From the NCBI GenBank assembly GCA_003105245.1, contig PQAI01000222.1:5370-10731 (forward strand): a stretch of 5,362 bases of DNA. Reading direction: 5' to 3'. Made by a program: the position numbers and the translations under genes. Origin of the DNA: Betaproteobacteria bacterium. GTDB lineage: Bacteria; Pseudomonadota; Gammaproteobacteria; Burkholderiales; Usitatibacteraceae. Below the pieces are notes generated by a model, which had not been told where the DNA came from, did not search any database, and saw only the letters and a program-made list of their open reading frames with translations. Position 1 is the first letter of the stretch, and each line of letters opens with the position of its first letter. Below, one piece after another: positions 1 to 5,362 of this stretch.

Positions 1-62
1 GCGCGGCCCCACGATAGCGGGACTGCCGCAAGTGCGTCCTTCCTCCGCCGGGTCGGCCCGCG

Positions 63-70
63 AAAGGCGG
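63..70 (+). promoter_or_regulatory. Likely ribosome binding site of the DUF1631 gene
   Basis: The purine-rich stretch AAAGGCGG lies just before the ATG at 75; its AAAGG core leaves 7 bases to the start codon. The match to the Shine-Dalgarno consensus is only partial. The start is also supported by an in-frame TAG at 15-17 with no ATG, GTG or TTG between it and 75. No convincing -35/-10 pair is visible in bases 1-74, so the promoter may lie left of the window. Confidence 0.5.
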
Positions 71-74
71 CGCC

Positions 75-2255
75 ATGGCGAGCACCCCGCACGGCAACAA
101 CGTCGTTTCCCTCGACGCGCACGCGCGCGCCCGCGCGCGCCCCACCCCTCAGGAATGCGCGGCCATTCTCGCGCAGTGCCGCGAGCTGGCCCGCACGCGG
201 CTCGCGGTAGCGCTCGGCATCGCCCTCGAGCGCGCCGAGGAGGATCTCTTCGCCTTGGCCGAGGCGGCCCGCGATGCCGAATCGCAGGGCCTGCACCTCG
301 AGCTGCGTTCGCAGGCGCGCGCGCGCCGCCCGGCGCTCGAGGCGGCCTTCGGGCGCGAGCTGCTGGCCGCGTGGAACGCGCGCGTGAAGTCCGGCGGCGT
401 GATCGATCCGGTGGGTGGAGCGCCGCTTTGCCTGGAGCTCGTGGACGACGAGGTCCTCGAGCACGGGCTCGCCGTGAAGGCGATGGCCGCGAGGCTGGGG
501 GAGGCCTGCGAGGGCGAGCTCGGGGCGCTCACGCGCCGCATCGGCCACCTGCTGGGCAAGCCCGAGCTCGCGGAAGCCGACAATCCCGCAGGCGCGCACT
601 CGCTGTGCGCGGCCCTCGAGGCCGCGGCCTCCGAAGCGCTCGAGGGCGGGCGCAAGGCGCGCCTCGCGCTGCTGCGCGCGCTGGAGCCGTCCCTGGCGCT
701 CGAGCTAAGGCGGCTCTGCCAGGACCTCAACGCGGACCTCGTGGCGCGGCAGGTCCTGCCGGAGGTGAAGCCGGCGTACCGGCGCAATCCGGCGCCCCCG
801 CCGCGACCGGCCGCGCAGGCGGGCACGGCGGCTTCCGACGTGCATGCCGCGCTGGTCGAGCTCCTCGGCGCCCTCGCCCCCCCGGGAGCGGCGGGCGCCG
901 GCGGGCTCGCTCCCGCCACGCGCGGATTCGTGCGCACGCTCACCGCGCTGCAGCAGCCCGGGGCGACCGAGGCGTCGGCGGCCGAGGCGATCGCCAACGT
1001 GATCCGCGACCTCAAGGCCGCGCCGCAGTCGGCGGCGCTCCCGAACCTGGACGCGATGACCATCGACATCGTCGCGATGCTCTTCGACTTCGTCTTCGAG
1101 GACCGGCAGATCCCGCCCGCGGTGAAGGCGTTGCTCGCGCGGCTGCAGATCCCGGTGCTCAAGGTGGCGCTCATCGACCGCGCCTTCTTCTCGTCGCGCG
1201 CGCATCCCGCGCGCCAGCTCCTGGATCGCCTCGCGCGCGCGGCCATCGGCCTGGACGAGACGAGCGCCCGGGGGGAGGCGACGCTCGCCAAGCTGGGACA
1301 CGTGGTCGGGCGCGTGCTCGCCGAATTCGACGACGAGCTCGCCCTCTTCTCCGAGCTCGCCGCCGAGATGGAGGCGTTCCTCGCGGGACAGGACGAGGCC
1401 GAGGAGGCGATCGTGGCGCGCACCGTGCGCCTGGTCGAGGAGCGCGAGCGCCGGGAGATCGCGCGGATACTGGCCGAGGACGAGGTCGACCGCCGGCTCG
1501 CGGCGCGCGAGTGGGTGCCCGAGGCGGTGCGCGCGATGCTCGGGGATGCCTGGGTACGCACCCTGGCGAAGGCGCACGTCGAGCATGGGGAGGGCTCCGA
1601 ACCCTGGCGCTCGCTCGTGATCACCATGGACGAGCTTCTCTGGAGCGTGGAGCCCAAGACGCGCGCCGAGGACCGGCGCCGCCTCGTGGCCGGCATTCCC
1701 GCGCTCGTGGCGAGCCTGCAGTCGGGACTCGTCCGCGCCGGCGTGGACGAGGCGATGCGCGAAGCCTTCCTGGGCGCCCTCGTCGACTGCCACGCCGAGG
1801 CGGTGAAGTCCGGGCTCAAGGGTACCGCGATGCCGGAGAGGCTCCGCGCGAGACCGGAGCCGCCGACCGCGACGGCCGCGCCCGCGCTCGAGCGCGAGAC
1901 GGTGCCCGCGGGCGACATCCAGGTCGAGGAGATCCGGCTGCGCTCCCCGCGCGGCGCCGCCCCGGTGCGCAACGTCTTCACGCGAACGGGCATCTGGACG
2001 AACGTGCAGCGCTACACCTGGGTGGAGTTCCGGCGCGAGGGGGCGCCGGCGCTGCGCGCGCGCCTGACCTGGATCAGCCCGGCCAAGGGCGTGTACCTCT
2101 TCACGAACTCCACGGCGAGCGCGGCGATCTCCGTCTCCCCGGAGGCGCTCGCGGAGCAGATGCGCCGGGGCGAGGCCCGCATCGTGGACGACGCGCCGCT
2201 CGTCGACCGCGCCGTCGACGCGGTGATGGCGAGCCTGCGCGACCGCGCCGCCTAG
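75..2255 (+). CDS. DUF1631 family protein, function unknown
   Basis: This is a conserved proteobacterial protein of 726 residues with no assigned role; family members are usually about this long. It appears cytoplasmic: there is no signal peptide or hydrophobic span. Residues 25-230 are mainly helical and charged. Residues about 237-282 form a Pro/Ala/Gly-rich linker. The family core follows, with the signature FDFVFEDRQIPPAVKALL at 337-354, then LQIPVLKVALIDRAFFS at 357-373 and HPARQLLD at 377-384. A highly charged helical stretch (about 440-480) and the segment around LLWSVEPK (521-528) come next. A second low-complexity linker (about 588-612) leads to a C-terminal module at 632-726 with TWISPAKGVYLFTN (665-678), which looks beta-rich. 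The start is fixed by an upstream in-frame stop at 15-17. The gene ends tail to tail on the DUF3426 gene. Its family assignment comes from recognised motifs; any molecular role would be a guess. Rare codons (CTA-AGG at 705-710, ATA at 1467) are isolated and do not suggest transfer. Confidence 0.9.
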   Translation: MASTPHGNNVVSLDAHARARARPTPQECAAILAQCRELARTRLAVALGIALERAEEDLFALAEAARDAESQGLHLELRSQARARRPALEAAFGRELLAAWNARVKSGGVIDPVGGAPLCLELVDDEVLEHGLAVKAMAARLGEACEGELGALTRRIGHLLGKPELAEADNPAGAHSLCAALEAAASEALEGGRKARLALLRALEPSLALELRRLCQDLNADLVARQVLPEVKPAYRRNPAPPPRPAAQAGTAASDVHAALVELLGALAPPGAAGAGGLAPATRGFVRTLTALQQPGATEASAAEAIANVIRDLKAAPQSAALPNLDAMTIDIVAMLFDFVFEDRQIPPAVKALLARLQIPVLKVALIDRAFFSSRAHPARQLLDRLARAAIGLDETSARGEATLAKLGHVVGRVLAEFDDELALFSELAAEMEAFLAGQDEAEEAIVARTVRLVEERERREIARILAEDEVDRRLAAREWVPEAVRAMLGDAWVRTLAKAHVEHGEGSEPWRSLVITMDELLWSVEPKTRAEDRRRLVAGIPALVASLQSGLVRAGVDEAMREAFLGALVDCHAEAVKSGLKGTAMPERLRARPEPPTATAAPALERETVPAGDIQVEEIRLRSPRGAAPVRNVFTRTGIWTNVQRYTWVEFRREGAPALRARLTWISPAKGVYLFTNSTASAAISVSPEALAEQMRRGEARIVDDAPLVDRAVDAVMASLRDRAA
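883..915. repeat. 8-bp perfect inverted repeat next to a C7 tract
   Basis: CGGGAGCG at 883-890 is the exact reverse complement of CGCTCCCG at 908-915, with a 17-base GC-rich loop. The run of seven C at 877-883 abuts the left arm. The element lies inside the sequence encoding the Pro/Ala/Gly linker of the DUF1631 protein. No T-run follows, so it is not an intrinsic terminator. In DNA this GC-rich, such repeats can arise by chance, and no function is claimed. Confidence 0.5.
2252..2255. other. Convergent 3' overlap: two stop codons share CTAG
   Basis: The plus-strand DUF1631 gene ends with TAG at 2253-2255. The minus-strand DUF3426 gene ends with TAG read from 2254 to 2252. The two stops together occupy the 4-base palindrome CTAG. 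No hairpin followed by a T-run is visible on either side within about 60 bases, so transcripts from both directions probably run into the opposite gene or end by Rho. Confidence 0.95.
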
Positions 2256-3241
2256 GGGTAGAAGAGCAGCAGCTCGTAGCCCGTGGGCCGCACGCGCGCC
2301 GTCTCCAGGCGCACGCTGATGAGCACCTCCGAGCCGCCCGCCATCACCTCGCCGGGCGCGGGCGCTCGCCCGAGGTAGTCGAGGGGGCGAAGCACCCGGC
2401 GCACGGCCGTCTGCCCGGTGATGTCGGTGAGCGTGAGCTCGAGGTGCGGGTACTCCTGGGCGCCGGGCGAGAGGTTGCGGATCCGCGCCTGCAGCGCGAT
2501 CTGACCCGGCTTGCCGGGCACCTCGAGAAGCTCGGAGTCCTCGAGCTTCAGGGCGGATTCCTCGTTCACCCATGGCACGGTGCAGCCGACGTTGGCGCAC
2601 GCGGACTCCAGGATCGGGCGCAGCACGGGGTACTGCTGCGCGAGGTGCGCCCGGAACGCGTAGGTGAGCTGCATCGCCAGCACGATCGCGAGGAGCGCCA
2701 CGCCGAAGGACCAGGCGCGCGATACCCGCGCGGGCCCCGCCATCTCGAGGGAGGCCTCGTAGGAAGCGGCGGTGAGGACCGGCTCCGGCGCCCGCGCGGG
2801 CGCCGCGCCCGCCCGTGCGGGTGCCGGAGGCAGAGACGGTGGCGCAGGAGGCTCGGGCCCGGCGGCCTGCGCGGGCTCCGCCGCTTCGACGAGCAGGTCG
2901 GGCACGTCGGGCAGGTCCGGCATCGGCGGGATGTCGGTGAGCTCGGGCGCGTGCGGGGCATCCGGCGCCGCCGCCGGCGCAGCGCCGGGGGCATCGGTGC
3001 GCATGCGCTGGCCGAGGTCCGCCTCGCCGAGGTCCTCGAGCGCGGCGTGCGCCGCGGGCTTCGCGGCTCGCGCCGCGAGAAGCCGCGCGCCCGTGTCGTC
3101 GCCGGGGAAGCGCTCGAGGGACTCGAAGCCGTTGAACACGTCGTGGCACTGGCCGCAGCGCACCTGCCCCTGGCGCAGGTTGAGCTGCTCCGGCGTGACC
3201 CGGAAGCGCGCACCGCAGTGCTTGCAGGTGGTGACGAGCAT
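2252..3241 (-). CDS. Zinc-ribbon, single-pass membrane protein with DUF3426 domain
   Basis: This 329-residue protein is of unknown function. Residues 1-40 form an MJ0042-type zinc ribbon: C6-x2-C9 and C29-x2-C32, with FRVTPEQL between them. Residues 85-160 are Pro/Ala-rich and probably disordered. A hydrophobic segment at about 176-196 (WSFGVALLAIVLAMQLTYAF) is a likely single membrane span. The C-terminal ~130 residues match the DUF3426 pattern: CANVGCTVP at 215-223, LELTLTD at 267-273 and RRVLRPLDYL at 281-290. Arginines before the span (172, 175) suggest a cytoplasmic N-terminus and a periplasmic C-terminus; this topology is inferred. The ATG is the natural start because the first cysteine pair begins at residue 6. 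The gene starts 2 bases after the prmA stop and lacks a Shine-Dalgarno sequence, which suggests coupled translation. Families of this type are often annotated only as zinc-ribbon or DUF3426 proteins, and a link to acetyl-CoA carboxylase or to ribosome modification is not established. Confidence 0.92.
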   Translation of the reverse strand: MLVTTCKHCGARFRVTPEQLNLRQGQVRCGQCHDVFNGFESLERFPGDDTGARLLAARAAKPAAHAALEDLGEADLGQRMRTDAPGAAPAAAPDAPHAPELTDIPPMPDLPDVPDLLVEAAEPAQAAGPEPPAPPSLPPAPARAGAAPARAPEPVLTAASYEASLEMAGPARVSRAWSFGVALLAIVLAMQLTYAFRAHLAQQYPVLRPILESACANVGCTVPWVNEESALKLEDSELLEVPGKPGQIALQARIRNLSPGAQEYPHLELTLTDITGQTAVRRVLRPLDYLGRAPAPGEVMAGGSEVLISVRLETARVRPTGYELLLFYP

Positions 3242-3243
3242 CG

Positions 3244-4140
3244 CTAGGGGCCGGGCCGGCGCGTGCCGGCGAGGCAGACCCAGCCGCCCTCCTCGCCCGC
3301 GCCCGCCATGTCGAAGAAGGGCGCGTAGGCGGCCGCCACCTCGCCGGATTGCGCGGCGAGGATCCCGGAGAGCGCGATGCGCCCGCCGGGGCGGGTGTGG
3401 GCGGCGAGGAGCGGGGCCAGCATGCGCAGGGGATTGGCGAGGATGTTGGCGACGGTGAGGTCGGCCCGGATCTCGAGGGCGGCGTCGGCCGCGCGCACGT
3501 CGAGGTCGACCGCGTTGGCCGAGGCATTATAGCGAGCGGCCTCGAGGGCGAGCGGATCGATGTCCACGCCCACGGCGCGGCCGGCGCCGAGCTTCATCGC
3601 CGCGATGGCGAGGATGCCCGAGCCGCAGCCGTAGTCGAGGACGCTTTCGCCGCCGTGAACCTCGCGCTCGAGCCAGGCGAGGACCAGGCGCGTCGTGGGG
3701 TGGCTGCCGGTGCCGAAGGCGGCCCCGGGGTCGAGCACGATGTTCACCGCGTCCGCCTCGGGCGGCGAGTGCCAGGTCGGCACGATCCACACGCGGCTGC
3801 CTGCCCGGATGGGCTCGAACTGGCGCTGCGTCTCGCGCACCCAGTCGGTGTCCTCGAGGAGGTCGATGGCGGCGGGCTCGAGGCACTCGCAGGCGGCCTC
3901 GGCCAGCGCCGCGTCGAGGAGGGCCCGGGCGTCGGCGTCCTCGGGCAGCAGCGCCGCCAGGCGGCAGCGCGGCCAGACGCCGGGATCGGCGCCGGGCTCG
4001 GCGAAGAGGGCGCTCTCGGCGGCTGTTCCCGCGTCGGCGTCGGTGAGCTCGGTGGAGAGCGCGCCCGCGGACTCGAGGGCCTCGGCCACGGCGGCGGCGC
4101 GGCTGCCGGGCACCACCACGCTCAAGCGGCGCCAGGCCAT
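3244..4140 (-). CDS. prmA: Ribosomal protein L11 methyltransferase PrmA
   Basis: PrmA is a cytoplasmic SAM-dependent enzyme that trimethylates several amino groups of ribosomal protein L11 (RplK). At 298 residues it is close to the 293 of the E. coli enzyme. The N-terminal substrate-recognition domain starts with the typical MAW and contains DADAGTAAESALFAEPG at 34-50. The catalytic domain carries LDPGAAFGTGSHPTT at 136-150, the SAM-binding motif VLDYGCGSGILAIAA at 167-181, the acidic loop DIDP at 193-196, NILANPL at 232-238 and SGIL at 258-261. All expected motifs are intact. A good Shine-Dalgarno GGAG sits 5 bases before the ATG, and accC ends 13 bases upstream, so the two genes are almost certainly co-transcribed. 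In E. coli prmA sits instead near panF and the dusB-fis operon; its linkage to accC here is the arrangement usual in betaproteobacteria. An internal TATAAT is noted under findings. Confidence 0.97.
   Translation of the reverse strand: MAWRRLSVVVPGSRAAAVAEALESAGALSTELTDADAGTAAESALFAEPGADPGVWPRCRLAALLPEDADARALLDAALAEAACECLEPAAIDLLEDTDWVRETQRQFEPIRAGSRVWIVPTWHSPPEADAVNIVLDPGAAFGTGSHPTTRLVLAWLEREVHGGESVLDYGCGSGILAIAAMKLGAGRAVGVDIDPLALEAARYNASANAVDLDVRAADAALEIRADLTVANILANPLRMLAPLLAAHTRPGGRIALSGILAAQSGEVAAAYAPFFDMAGAGEEGGWVCLAGTRRPGP
3255..3270 (-). repeat. GC hairpin just upstream of the DUF3426 start
   Basis: Two copies of GCCGGC (3255-3260 and 3265-3270) flank a 4-base loop and can form a 6-bp all-GC stem. 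It lies in the last codons of prmA, 13 bases from the DUF3426 start codon on the minus-strand mRNA. There is no T-run, so it is not a terminator. Ribosomes finishing prmA would melt it, so it could help tie DUF3426 translation to prmA translation; this role is inferred. Confidence 0.45.
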
Positions 4141-4145
4141 GGCCG

Positions 4146-4149
4146 CTCC
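4146..4149 (-). promoter_or_regulatory. Ribosome binding site of prmA
   Basis: The 13-base gap between the accC TGA and the prmA ATG reads GGGCGGAGCGGCC on the minus strand. Its GGAG is complementary to the 16S rRNA tail and sits 5 bases before the ATG, which supports the start at 4140. Confidence 0.75.
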
Positions 4150-4153
4150 GCCC

Positions 4154-5362
<1,209 letters not shown>

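Noticed and set aside
10..17. CACGATAG, resembling a sigma-28 type -10 element
   Set aside because: Only a partial match, and the matching -35 would lie outside the window, so it cannot be evaluated.
705..710. Rare codon pair CTA-AGG in the DUF1631 gene
   Set aside because: Isolated within a gene of otherwise uniform GC-rich codon use; not evidence of transfer or regulation.
149..1993. A 614-codon open frame antisense to DUF1631
   Set aside because: Ser/Arg/Ala-rich mirror of the real gene, with no motif and no plausible start context; DUF1631 family motifs on the other strand decide the coding strand.
2256..2300. Possible terminator between the convergent genes
   Set aside because: The only nearby hairpin, GAGC-AGCA-GCTC at 2264-2275, has a 4-bp stem and no T-run on either strand.
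32..3247. A 1071-codon open frame on the plus strand
   Set aside because: It overlaps the DUF1631 gene in another frame and then runs antisense through the DUF3426 gene. The product is Arg/Gly/Ala-rich low-complexity sequence with no family motif; in high-GC DNA stop codons are rare in such frames.
705..3527. A 940-codon open frame on the minus strand
   Set aside because: It covers parts of prmA and DUF3426 out of frame and then the antisense of DUF1631. Composition is Arg/Pro/Ala-rich with no recognisable domain, so it is a by-product of GC bias.

Overview
This is a GC-rich (roughly 70% or more by eye), gene-dense chromosomal segment from a proteobacterium. A betaproteobacterium is the most likely source: the order accC, prmA, DUF3426 zinc-ribbon membrane protein is familiar there, the PrmA motif NILANPL looks betaproteobacterial, and DUF1631 proteins are common in that group. 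A Xanthomonadales-like gammaproteobacterium is the main alternative. No mobile element, RNA gene, CRISPR array or phage feature was seen.

Layout. A short 5' flank (1-74) precedes one plus-strand gene, a DUF1631-family protein of 726 residues (75-2255). The rest of the window is a compact minus-strand operon, read from the right edge leftwards. It starts with accC, the biotin carboxylase subunit of acetyl-CoA carboxylase, whose first ~52 codons lie beyond the window. After 13 bases comes prmA (ribosomal protein L11 methyltransferase), and after 2 more bases a 329-residue protein with an N-terminal zinc ribbon, one membrane span and a DUF3426 C-terminal domain. The plus and minus units meet tail to tail, and their two TAG stop codons share the palindrome CTAG at 2252-2255, so there is no intergenic terminator.

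Function. AccC supplies the ATP-dependent biotin carboxylation step of fatty-acid synthesis; accB would be expected just upstream, outside the window. PrmA trimethylates ribosomal protein L11. The DUF3426 and DUF1631 proteins are conserved but of unknown function. Translational coupling is likely from prmA to the DUF3426 gene, because that gene has no Shine-Dalgarno sequence and starts 2 bases after the prmA stop.

No clear new biological system is present. The most useful leads are the two uncharacterised families, the shared stop-codon overlap and the prmA/DUF3426 junction. Several very long open frames in other phases are by-products of high GC and are not genes.
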